Below, one piece after another: positions 8,782 through 16,809 of a stretch of DNA of 64,000 nucleotides. Numbering within the stretch: position 1 is the stretch's first letter; each line of letters begins with the position of its first letter. The notes below the pieces were generated by a model. It was not told where the DNA came from and made no database searches. It saw only the letters and a list, made by a program, of their open reading frames with translations. The translations under genes and the position numbers were made by a program. The stretch is from Streptomyces fuscichromogenes (lineage in GTDB: Bacteria > Actinomycetota > Actinomycetes > Streptomycetales > Streptomycetaceae). Location of the stretch: positions 1-64,000 of the forward strand of contig NZ_BMML01000002.1 in NCBI RefSeq assembly GCF_014645815.1, given 5' to 3'.

Positions 8782-9576
8782 ATGACCCTGACCGTGACCG
8801 GAGTCAGTATCCGTACCGTCCACGACGTCGCCGGGCTCGCGGCCGTCACCGACTACTTCAGCGATGTCTGGCAGACGCCCCGTACCGCCCCGCCCTACCC
8901 GGCCGAGGTCCTGCACAGCCTGGTCCACGCGGGCGGCGCCGTGCACGCCGCCTACGACGGTGCGCGGCTGGCCGGGGCGGCCGTCGCCGTGTTCGGCCCG
9001 GACCGTGACACCTACTCCCTGGTCGCCGCCGCCGACCAGGGAGTCGGGTACGCGGTGAAGCGGGCCCAGCGCGACTGGGCCCTGGACCTCGGCGCCCGCA
9101 CCATGCGCTGGACCTTCGACCCGCTGGTCGGCCGCAACGCCCGCTTCAACCTGGTCAAGCTGGGCGCCACCGGCACCGAGTACCTCGTCGACTTCTACGG
9201 ACCCATGGCCGACGGCGTGAACGACGGCGACGAGAGCGACCGGCTGACGGTGACCTGGGACCTGACGACCGACCCCGTCGCGCTCGGCGGGCTCGGTGCG
9301 CCGTTCGGCGACCGGGACCGTGAGGACGCCCCGGCCAGCCACCGTGCCCCCGACGGCGAGGTCCTCGCCCGCCGCGACCTCGGCGACCGGGCCGTGTGGT
9401 GCCGGGTGCCGGAGGACGTCGTGCGGTTGCGGGCCGCGGACCCGGCGCTCGCGCTGCGCTGGCGGTACGCCGTCCGCGAGGTGTTCACCACCGCCTTCGC
9501 CGAGGGATTCCGGGCCGTCGGGATGTCCCGGGACGGCTGGTACACGCTCGCCCGCACGACGGAGGCGACGGCATGA
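8782..9576 (+). CDS. COG3375-type GNAT acyltransferase
   Basis: Predicted acyl-CoA N-acyltransferase of 264 residues. The stretch MRWTFDPLVGRNARFNLVKL and the downstream YGPMADGVNDGDESDRL are hallmarks, as I remember them, of the COG3375 group. In Geobacillus a protein of this kind is the D-amino-acid succinyltransferase encoded beside N-succinylamino-acid racemase. The gene overlaps the racemase by 4 nt (ATGA, 9573-9576), so both are made together. Likely reaction: succinyl-CoA plus D-amino acid to N-succinyl-D-amino acid. The reaction is inferred from context; the family call is firm. Confidence 0.8.
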   Translation: MTLTVTGVSIRTVHDVAGLAAVTDYFSDVWQTPRTAPPYPAEVLHSLVHAGGAVHAAYDGARLAGAAVAVFGPDRDTYSLVAAADQGVGYAVKRAQRDWALDLGARTMRWTFDPLVGRNARFNLVKLGATGTEYLVDFYGPMADGVNDGDESDRLTVTWDLTTDPVALGGLGAPFGDRDREDAPASHRAPDGEVLARRDLGDRAVWCRVPEDVVRLRAADPALALRWRYAVREVFTTAFAEGFRAVGMSRDGWYTLARTTEATA

Positions 9577-10682
9577 AGCTGGAGCGCGTGGAACTCGTGC
9601 AGGTGGCGATCCCGCTGGTGACGCCCTTCCGTACGTCCTTCGGGACCATGACGACCAAGGACACCTTCCTCCTCCACGTCGTCACCGACACCGCCGAGGG
9701 CTGGTCGGAGTTCGCCGCCGATCCCGAGCCGCTGTACTGCTCGGAGTTCGTGGCCGGCGCGGAGATCGTGCTGCGGGACTTCCTGGTGCCGCGGGTGGCG
9801 GCGCTGCGGGACCTCACCGCCGCCGCGGTCGGCCCGGCCACGGCGAAGGTCAAGGGGCACGAGCTGGCGAAGGCCACGCTGGAGACGGCGGTGCTGGACG
9901 CGGAGCTGCGGACCTACGGCATGCCGCTGTCGGTGTTCCTGGGATCGGTGCGGGACCGGGTGCCGGCGGGCGTCTCGGTCGGCATCAAGGACTCGGTCGG
10001 CGAACTGCTGGACGACGTCGAGCGGTACCTGGCCGAGGGGTACGTCCGGATCAAGCTGAAGATCGAGCCCGGCTGGGACATCGAGCCGGTACGGGCGGTG
10101 CGCCGCAGGTTCGGGGACGCGCTGCCGCTCCAGGTCGACGCGAACACGGCGTACGGCCTCGCCGACGCGGAGCACCTGCGGCGGCTCGACGAGTTCGGGC
10201 TGCTGCTGATCGAGGAGCCGCTGGAGGAGGACAACCTGCACGGCCACGCCCGGCTGCAGCGCCGGATCGCCACGCCGGTCTGTCTCGACGAGTCCCTGCA
10301 CGGCGCGCGGGACACGGCTGCCGCGATCGCCATGGACGCGTGCCGGGTGGTGAACGTCAAGCCCGCGCGTGTCGGCGGCTATCTGGAGGCCCGCCGGATC
10401 CACGACGTGGCCCGCGCCCACGGGGTGCCGGTGTGGTGCGGCGGCATGCTGGAGACCGGGATCGGGCGGGCGCCCAACCTGGCGCTCGCGGCGCTGCCCG
10501 GGTTCACGCTGCCGGGCGACACCTCGGCGTCCGGCCGGTACTTCGCGGAGGACATCACCGAACCGTTCGTGCTGGAGGACGGGCACCTCCCGGTGCCCAC
10601 GGGACCCGGGATCGGGATCGAGCCGCTGCCGGACGCGCTGCGCCGGTTCACCCGCGGACGCCGCGAGCTGCTCGGGCGCTGA
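9573..10682 (+). CDS. N-succinylamino-acid racemase (NSAR/OSBS subgroup, enolase superfamily)
   Basis: Mg-dependent enolase-superfamily enzyme of 369 residues. The catalytic lysines are Lys163 (in the K161-x-K163 motif RIKLKIEPG) and Lys263 (NVKPARVGG). The metal ligands are Asp189 (QVDANTAY), Glu214 (IEEPL) and Asp239 (CLDESLHG). These numbers agree with those I recall for the Amycolatopsis N-acylamino-acid racemase. Relatives are often labelled menC, but Streptomyces makes menaquinone by the futalosine route, so an o-succinylbenzoate synthase role is unlikely. It is coupled to the GNAT gene and sits near the M20 deacylase. Together they would turn D-amino acids into L-amino acids. Confidence 0.88.
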   Translation: MKLERVELVQVAIPLVTPFRTSFGTMTTKDTFLLHVVTDTAEGWSEFAADPEPLYCSEFVAGAEIVLRDFLVPRVAALRDLTAAAVGPATAKVKGHELAKATLETAVLDAELRTYGMPLSVFLGSVRDRVPAGVSVGIKDSVGELLDDVERYLAEGYVRIKLKIEPGWDIEPVRAVRRRFGDALPLQVDANTAYGLADAEHLRRLDEFGLLLIEEPLEEDNLHGHARLQRRIATPVCLDESLHGARDTAAAIAMDACRVVNVKPARVGGYLEARRIHDVARAHGVPVWCGGMLETGIGRAPNLALAALPGFTLPGDTSASGRYFAEDITEPFVLEDGHLPVPTGPGIGIEPLPDALRRFTRGRRELLGR

Positions 10683-10745
10683 CCGGGCGGCCGCCGGGCG
10701 ATGGCCGCGCGGCGGCCGGGCGATGGCCGGAACAGACCGCCGCGT

Positions 10746-10751
10746 TAGATT
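10746..10751 (+). promoter_or_regulatory. -10 box, leaderless start of the Lon-like protease
   Basis: TAGATT ends 6 nt before the GTG at 10758, and there is no Shine-Dalgarno. This places the transcription start at or next to the start codon. Confidence 0.6.
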
Positions 10752-10757
10752 GACTCC

Positions 10758-11546
10758 GTGCTCTCACGTCTCACGCGTCTCCAGGCCGTCGCCGTCTGTG
10801 CGGTTCCCGTCGTGGCTCTGATCGGTACGGCCGTCTTCGCTCCGTTGCCGTTCTCGGTGGCCCAGCCCGGGATGACGGCGAACGTCCTCGGTGACAACAA
10901 GGGCACCCCGGTGATCACCGTCTCCGGGGCGCCCGTCCGCACGACCGCCGGGCAGTTGCGGATGACGACGATCGAGGCGACCGGGCCGGACGCGCGGGTC
11001 TCGCTCGGCGACGTGATCGGCAGCTGGTTCCGGACGGACCGGGCCGTGATGCCGCGTGACTCGGTCTACCCGAGCGGCGACAACGTCAAGGAGATCGAGC
11101 AGCACAACACCGAGCAGATGGTGCAGTCCCAGGACGCGGCGGCCCAGGCCGCGCTGAAGTACCTCGGCCTGAGCGCGAGCAAGGTCAAGGTGACCCTGAA
11201 GCTGGCGGACGTGGGCGGGCCGAGCGCGGGGCTGCTGTTCTCGCTCGGCATCATCGACAAGCTGGACGGGAACGGCAGCGGGGGAGACCTCACCGGGGGG
11301 AAGAACATCGCCGGTACCGGGACCATCGGTGCGGACGGCACGGTGGGGGCGGTGGGCGGGGTCGGACTGAAGACACAGGCCGCGCGCCGGGACGGGGCGA
11401 CCGTCTTTCTGGTGCCGAAGGGGGAGTGCGCCGATGCCAAGGGGGAGCTGCCGAAGGGGCTGCGACTGGTGCCGGTGACGACGCTGAAGGGGGCCGTGTC
11501 GGACCTGGTCGCGCTGCAGAAGGGGGAGAAGGTCCCCAGCTGCTGA
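10758..11546 (+). CDS. Membrane-anchored Lon-like (S16) serine protease
   Basis: Protein of 262 residues with an N-terminal signal-anchor (about residues 8-28) and a C-terminal S16 proteolytic domain. The Ser-Lys dyad is Ser156 (GGPSAGLLFSLGIID) and Lys205 (GVGLKTQAARR), 49 residues apart as in the Lon/YlbL fold. It lacks the AAA+ domain of true Lon, and a PDZ insert as in YlbL is not evident at this length. It would act on the outer face of the membrane. No Shine-Dalgarno precedes GTG 10758, which fits leaderless initiation. The substrate is unknown. Confidence 0.85.
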   Translation: MLSRLTRLQAVAVCAVPVVALIGTAVFAPLPFSVAQPGMTANVLGDNKGTPVITVSGAPVRTTAGQLRMTTIEATGPDARVSLGDVIGSWFRTDRAVMPRDSVYPSGDNVKEIEQHNTEQMVQSQDAAAQAALKYLGLSASKVKVTLKLADVGGPSAGLLFSLGIIDKLDGNGSGGDLTGGKNIAGTGTIGADGTVGAVGGVGLKTQAARRDGATVFLVPKGECADAKGELPKGLRLVPVTTLKGAVSDLVALQKGEKVPSC

Positions 11547-11625
11547 GTTCCGGGTGCGGGTTGGGTGGGGCGGCGCAGGCGGGTGATCGGCCGTCGGACG
11601 GTGGGGACCGGCCGCGCAGTTCCCC

Positions 11626-11643
11626 GCGCCCCTTACGGGGCGC
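11626..11643 (+). terminator. GC-rich hairpin after the Lon-like gene
   Basis: GCGCCCC, loop TTAC, GGGGCGC. It is part of another dispersed repeat copy (CGCGCAGTTCCCCGCGCCCC, from 11613). It lies between convergent genes and could serve both. Confidence 0.6.
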
Positions 11644-11665
11644 TGACCCGCACGGCGTTGTGAGA

Positions 11666-11842
11666 TTACGGGACGATTGCCGGGGCCGGCGATGCCAGCC
11701 GCAGGCCTACCTCCACCAGGGTCCAGCCGATGCGCTCGCGGAGTTCCCGCTCGGGCCTGGCCGACTTCGCCAGCCGGTGGTTCTCCGCCTGGGCGTGCAT
11801 CTCCGCCATGCGGTGCTGGGCGAGCTGCGCGTGCGTGTACAT
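11666..11842 (-). CDS. Small unknown protein (58 residues), ArsR partner
   Basis: Short ORF starting ATG 11842 with GAGAGG upstream, beginning 10 nt after the ArsR stop, so almost certainly in its operon. The sequence is His/Gln/Arg-rich and helical (MYTHAQLAQHRMAEMHAQAE at the N-terminus) with a short amphipathic segment ERIGWTLVEVGLRLA and no signal peptide or zinc motif. I do not recognise it. The tight coupling suggests a function tied to the regulator or its target. Confidence 0.6.
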   Translation of the reverse strand: MYTHAQLAQHRMAEMHAQAENHRLAKSARPERELRERIGWTLVEVGLRLASPAPAIVP

Positions 11843-11852
11843 GGTGTGCCTC

Positions 11853-12437
11853 TCAGTCCGTCTTGAGGGGGAAGAGGTGCGTGTGGACGCGTACCTGCTG
11901 CGACTCCGGCGTGTCCTTGTCGGGGACCCGGTTGCGGTAGTCGTCGACCAGGGCGTGCATCTTCTCGATCAGTTCGAAGGCCAGTTCGGGAGTGAGTCGC
12001 AGGCCCATGTCGCTCATGTCGGAGGAGCGGGTCCAGGCCGGGGACCACTGGTCACGGGTGCCGAGCCAGGCGGCCAGCTCGCGGGTGTGACGTGCGGCGG
12101 CCTCCTGGAGGAAGACCTCCGTCAGTCCCCGTATCTCGGGACTGGCGTCCTCGAAGTCCGCGCTGTCGTAGCTGATGCCCTGGTCCACCGCCTGCCACCA
12201 CCGCTCCCGGCCCTTGCCGCGCTCCGGGGCGTCCTCGACGAAGCCGTGCTCGGCGAGCTGGCGCAGGTGGTAGCTGGTCGCGCCGCTGGACTCGCCCAGC
12301 CGCTCGGCCAGTTGGGACGCGGTGGCGGGACCGTGCTGCCGCAGGGCGTCCAGCAGCTGCATCCGCAGCGGGTGCGCGAGTCCCCGGAGGGATCGGGCGT
12401 CCAGCCGGCGCGGTTTCGGTTCCTCGTGCTCCGTCAT
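11853..12437 (-). CDS. ArsR-type winged-helix regulator
   Basis: Regulator of 194 residues. The winged helix (about residues 15-75) contains LAHPLRMQLLDALRQHGPAT and ERLGESSGATSYHLRQLAEH, typical of the ArsR/HTH_20 group. It lacks the Cys pairs of metal sensors, so metal sensing is unlikely. The C-terminal half is helical and ends in HTHLFPLKTD. The ATG at 12437 was chosen because the longer frame (to 12476) reads through the operator. A perfect palindrome at 12455-12472 lies just upstream, pointing to autoregulation. The downstream small gene is co-transcribed. Confidence 0.85.
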   Translation of the reverse strand: MTEHEEPKPRRLDARSLRGLAHPLRMQLLDALRQHGPATASQLAERLGESSGATSYHLRQLAEHGFVEDAPERGKGRERWWQAVDQGISYDSADFEDASPEIRGLTEVFLQEAAARHTRELAAWLGTRDQWSPAWTRSSDMSDMGLRLTPELAFELIEKMHALVDDYRNRVPDKDTPESQQVRVHTHLFPLKTD

Positions 12438-12454
12438 GTGTACAAAGGTAGCTA

Positions 12455-12472
12455 TGCAAAGGCTCCTTTGCA
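12455..12472. promoter_or_regulatory. Palindromic operator of the ArsR gene
   Basis: TGCAAAGG-CT-CCTTTGCA, a perfect 8-bp inverted repeat 18 bp upstream of the ArsR ATG. Looser CAAAGG or CTTTGT half-sites flank it at about 12443 and 12493. A possible -10 (TAGCTA on the minus strand) lies next to it, so bound repressor would block the promoter. Confidence 0.65.
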
Positions 12473-12516
12473 ACACCTCTTTTGCATCAACTTCTTTGTA
12501 ACTCCCCGCGTGCCGG

Positions 12517-12996
12517 TCAGTGCCCCTCGCTGTCCGCCGCCGCCTGCTCCACCAGCGGGATGATCCGCAGCGGAACGGGGTTCTCCATGACGATCGCCGT
12601 GGAGGCCCGGACGATGCCGTCGAATCCGACGACCCGGTCGATCACCCGCTGGAGATCGGCGTTGGAGCGGGCCACCAGACGGCACCGCATGTCGCCGGTG
12701 CCGGTGGTGGTGTGCAGCTCCAGCACCTCCGGCACGCTCGCCAGGTGCGCCCGCACGTCCGGTCCCTGGCCCTGCCGGATCTGGAGGGTGGCGAACGCGG
12801 TGACCGGGTAGCCGAGGGCCGCCGGGTCCACCTGGGGGCCGAACCCCTGGATCACCCCGCTCGACTGGAGCCGGTCCAGGCGCGCCTGCACGGTCCCGCG
12901 GGCCACCCCGAGCCGGCGGGACATCTCCAGGACCCCGATGCGCGGCTCCCGGGCCAGCAGCACCAGGATCCGCCCGTCCAGTTGATCGATCGCCAT
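12517..12996 (-). CDS. Lrp/AsnC-family regulator
   Basis: Regulator of 159 residues. The N-terminal HTH (LDGRILVLLAREPRIGVLEM then RRLGVARGTVQARLDRL) is followed by an RAM/AsnC effector-binding domain containing the GTGDMRCRLVARS segment. ATG 12996 was chosen because GGAGG precedes it by 5 nt; a GTG at 13008 is possible. It is divergent from hpd with 123 bp between starts, and is therefore the likely regulator of tyrosine/4-hydroxyphenylpyruvate breakdown. The operator sequence is not obvious by eye. Confidence 0.87.
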   Translation of the reverse strand: MAIDQLDGRILVLLAREPRIGVLEMSRRLGVARGTVQARLDRLQSSGVIQGFGPQVDPAALGYPVTAFATLQIRQGQGPDVRAHLASVPEVLELHTTTGTGDMRCRLVARSNADLQRVIDRVVGFDGIVRASTAIVMENPVPLRIIPLVEQAAADSEGH

Positions 12997-13056
12997 GTCC
13001 GCCTCCACGGGTGGTCACCATGTACAGAAAGTCCGCTACTACGGCCGTACCGCTGA

Positions 13057-14268
<1,212 letters not shown>

Positions 14269-14310
14269 ATCCGTAGAACACGCAACCGATCCGGGGGCGG
14301 CGGCGATCAT

Positions 14311-14347
14311 GTGTCGTACAGGTGCCGCACGGGTGCCTGTACGACAC
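14311..14347. promoter_or_regulatory. 12-bp perfect inverted repeat ahead of the beta-propeller gene
   Basis: GTGTCGTACAGG (14311-14322), a 13-nt loop, then CCTGTACGACAC (14336-14347). It ends just before the ribosome site GAGGGGGA (14349-14355). It could be a regulator operator or an RNA stem-loop occluding translation. Its presence argues against the upstream ATG at 14309 being the real start. Confidence 0.7.
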
Positions 14348-14362
14348 GAGGGGGACCCGGGC

Positions 14363-15214
14363 GTGGACCACATCGACCTGGCGGCGGCTGCCGAGTGCTG
14401 GCTGTGGCGCAAGGGCACCCTCAAGGAGCCCACGGTCCTGCAGTCCTTCGCCTTCGACGAGACGCACCGGCACCTCTACGTCCTCCAGATCACCGCGACC
14501 GGGCACGAGAGCGGCGACCTGTGCCTCAACCGCCTCGGCTACAAGGGCGAGCGGCTCGGCCACATGTACCTGAAGGGATTCGGGCACGGCGTCAGCCTGG
14601 GCGTGCAGAACGCCTCCGACGGCACCGTCTGGATCTGGACCGAGGCCGACTCGGTGGGCGGCTACGGCAAGGGCGTCACCCGCTTCCGGTTCGAGAACGG
14701 CGCCACCCGCACGGTCAAGGACGTCAAGGTCCGCTACCCGGTGGCGGGTTCGAAGAACAACCAGCCCACCGTGTGCATGACCAGCCGGCGGATCGCCGTC
14801 CGGTACCGGCTGGCCGGTGTCCCGCGCTACCGGGTCTGGGACCTGGACGCCTTCGTGGCCCGCGACTACTCCGCTCCCGTGGCCGACTTCGCCCAGACCG
14901 GCGCCCACCCCGACCCGGAGGTCCCCTTCCAGGGGTACGCCCTGGACGGCGACCACGTCTACCAGCTGGCCGGCACCGCCTACGACGACACCGCCAACCT
15001 CGCCTCGGCGTACGGCAACGCGTACATCTCCTGCCTGGACATCCGCACCGGCGCACTCGTCCAGCAGCGGCGCACCGAGGCCGGCCGCTCCCTCGCCTAC
15101 CGCGAACCCGAGGGCCTCGCCGTCCGCCACACCGGCACCCCCGGCCTCTACCTGGGCCTGGCCTCGGGAACCGCGGGCGAACGCGAGTTCTCCCTCTTCC
15201 ACAAGGCCCTGTGA
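14363..15214 (+). CDS. TagC-like beta-propeller protein
   Basis: Protein of 283 residues with blades rich in Trp, Tyr and Gly (QSFAFDETHRHLYVLQ, DGTVWIWTEADSVGGYGKG, YLGLASGTAGEREFSLF). This pattern resembles the P68 receptor-binding/TagC-like propeller domain that annotators often label teichoic acid biosynthesis protein C. No signal peptide is seen from GTG 14363. That start was chosen for its ribosome site and because the longer ATG start would run through the inverted repeat. The function is unknown; carbohydrate binding is a guess. The stop lies 2 bp from the convergent TPR gene. Confidence 0.6.
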   Translation: MDHIDLAAAAECWLWRKGTLKEPTVLQSFAFDETHRHLYVLQITATGHESGDLCLNRLGYKGERLGHMYLKGFGHGVSLGVQNASDGTVWIWTEADSVGGYGKGVTRFRFENGATRTVKDVKVRYPVAGSKNNQPTVCMTSRRIAVRYRLAGVPRYRVWDLDAFVARDYSAPVADFAQTGAHPDPEVPFQGYALDGDHVYQLAGTAYDDTANLASAYGNAYISCLDIRTGALVQQRRTEAGRSLAYREPEGLAVRHTGTPGLYLGLASGTAGEREFSLFHKAL

Positions 15215-15216
15215 GC

Positions 15217-16719
15217 TCACCCCGGGAGTTCCTCGTTCGGCGGCTGGTCGCCGAGGGCGGTGAGGGCGGTGCGGGCCGCCGGGGTCTGGAGCGGGGAGAA
15301 GTACGGGTTGATGCGCAGGGCGTCCTGGAGGTGCCGGCGGGCCGGGGCCTCCAGGTCCAGGTCGCGTTCGATCATGCCCCGGTGGAAGGCGTACAGCGCG
15401 CTGCGCACCCCGCCGCCCTTCGTCGAGTCCGTCGCGACCGAGGCGTAGCGCAGCGCCTCCTTGTCGTCGCCGGCCCGGTGCAGGGCCCAGCCGAGGGAGT
15501 CCGCGACCTCGATGCCGGGCTGTCGCTCCCACTCGGCCGTCAGCCGCTCCACCGCCTCCTGGACGTCCCCGTGGTCCGCCTCGTACTGCCCGATCACCAG
15601 ATCGTCGTCGACCCCGGCCGCCAGCTCCCGCCGCACCTGCGTCCGCATCAGCGCGTACTGCGACTCCGCCTGCTGCCCCATCCCCAGCGACTCGTACAAC
15701 TCGGCCAGTTCCAGGGCCACCTGGGGAGTCGGCCGGTGCGCGAGCGCCCCCTGGTACGCGGTGAGCGCCTCCTGCGTCCGGCCCAGCGCGGCCAGCGCCC
15801 GCCCCTCCCCGGCCCGCGCCGCCGGCTGGTCGGGGTCCAGCCGCTCGGCCGCCCTGAAGTGCCGCAGTGCGTCCTCCCGGTCGCCCCGCTCCCAGGCCAG
15901 CTGCCCGGCCTGGCACAGATACGCGGCCTGCTCGGCGGGGGTGCGGGCGGCCGCCGCCGCGTCGGTCACCTGGGCCACCGCGTCCTCGCGCCAGCCCCGG
16001 TCCCGGTACACCGCGGAGGCCCGCGCCATCACCGCCGGCTTCACGTCCGCCCCGACCTTCAGCGCCGTCAGCCGGTCCAGCGCGGACCGGGCCGCCTTGT
16101 AGTCGCCGAGCCCGTTGTACGCGTCGATCAGCACCGGGTACGCCGACCACCGCTTCGGCGCCGTCTTCAGCGCCTCCTCCCCGAACCGCTTGGCCGCCGG
16201 GAAGTCCCGGCGCGCCACCGCCAGGCCCGCCAGCCCGCCCAGCGCCTCCGTGTTGTTCCGGCCGGCCACCTTCAGGGAGGTCTGGAGCGCCCGCTCGGCC
16301 CGGGGATAGTCGGACGTGTCGGCGGTCCGGTGCGCCCGCTCGACGTACGCGGCCCCGAGCACCGCCCAGGCCGACGCGTCCTTCGGCTGCTCCCGCACCC
16401 GCGCCTCGCGGGCGCCGATCAGCGTGCCGAGGTCGGGCAGCGTGGCGGGCAGCCCGTTGACGACGGCCGTCTGCGCCGCCGCCAGCACCGCCGCCCGCGC
16501 GGCCGCCTGGGCCCGGGACCCGGGCGCCGGGGCCGGTGCGGTCCGGTGCCGCTCGTGCGGCCAGAACATCAGCGCGCCGCCGGCCGCGACCCCGCCCGTC
16601 AGCGCGACGACCAGCAGCCGTCGCAGCACCCGGCCCCGGCGGCGCGGTGGCGCCGGCTCCGGGAGCAGCGAGGTGGCCGGTGGGGACGGTCGGTTATCCA
16701 GCGCGCACATGTCGGACAC
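15217..16719 (-). CDS. Membrane-anchored tetratricopeptide-repeat protein
   Basis: Protein of about 500 residues. A short cytoplasmic N-terminus is followed by one membrane helix (LLVVALTGGVAAGGALMFW, about residues 35-53), a Pro/Ala linker and then many TPR units (for example AVLGAAYVERA, AGQLAWERGDREDALRHFRA, LALELAELYESLGMGQQAE-like blades) filling the extracytoplasmic part. TPR arrays bind protein partners; none is identified. The start could be GTG 16719 or ATG 16710; neither has a clear Shine-Dalgarno. Divergent from the FAD oxidase. Confidence 0.85.
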   Translation of the reverse strand: MSDMCALDNRPSPPATSLLPEPAPPRRRGRVLRRLLVVALTGGVAAGGALMFWPHERHRTAPAPAPGSRAQAAARAAVLAAAQTAVVNGLPATLPDLGTLIGAREARVREQPKDASAWAVLGAAYVERAHRTADTSDYPRAERALQTSLKVAGRNNTEALGGLAGLAVARRDFPAAKRFGEEALKTAPKRWSAYPVLIDAYNGLGDYKAARSALDRLTALKVGADVKPAVMARASAVYRDRGWREDAVAQVTDAAAAARTPAEQAAYLCQAGQLAWERGDREDALRHFRAAERLDPDQPAARAGEGRALAALGRTQEALTAYQGALAHRPTPQVALELAELYESLGMGQQAESQYALMRTQVRRELAAGVDDDLVIGQYEADHGDVQEAVERLTAEWERQPGIEVADSLGWALHRAGDDKEALRYASVATDSTKGGGVRSALYAFHRGMIERDLDLEAPARRHLQDALRINPYFSPLQTPAARTALTALGDQPPNEELPG

Positions 16720-16809
16720 TGTGCGTCAATACGACGACCTGATCCGGGTGGCCCAGGGAAGGCACTCGCGGGGTTCACACCGATGGCCCCCCGGTGCGAC
16801 GCTGTGATC

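Noticed and set aside
9573..10682. menC (o-succinylbenzoate synthase) label
   Set aside because: Streptomyces uses the futalosine menaquinone route and the neighbours are a GNAT acyltransferase and an M20 deacylase, fitting N-succinylamino-acid racemase.
14363..15214. Prophage tail or teichoic acid gene cluster
   Set aside because: Only the single propeller gene is present; all neighbours are core chromosomal genes.
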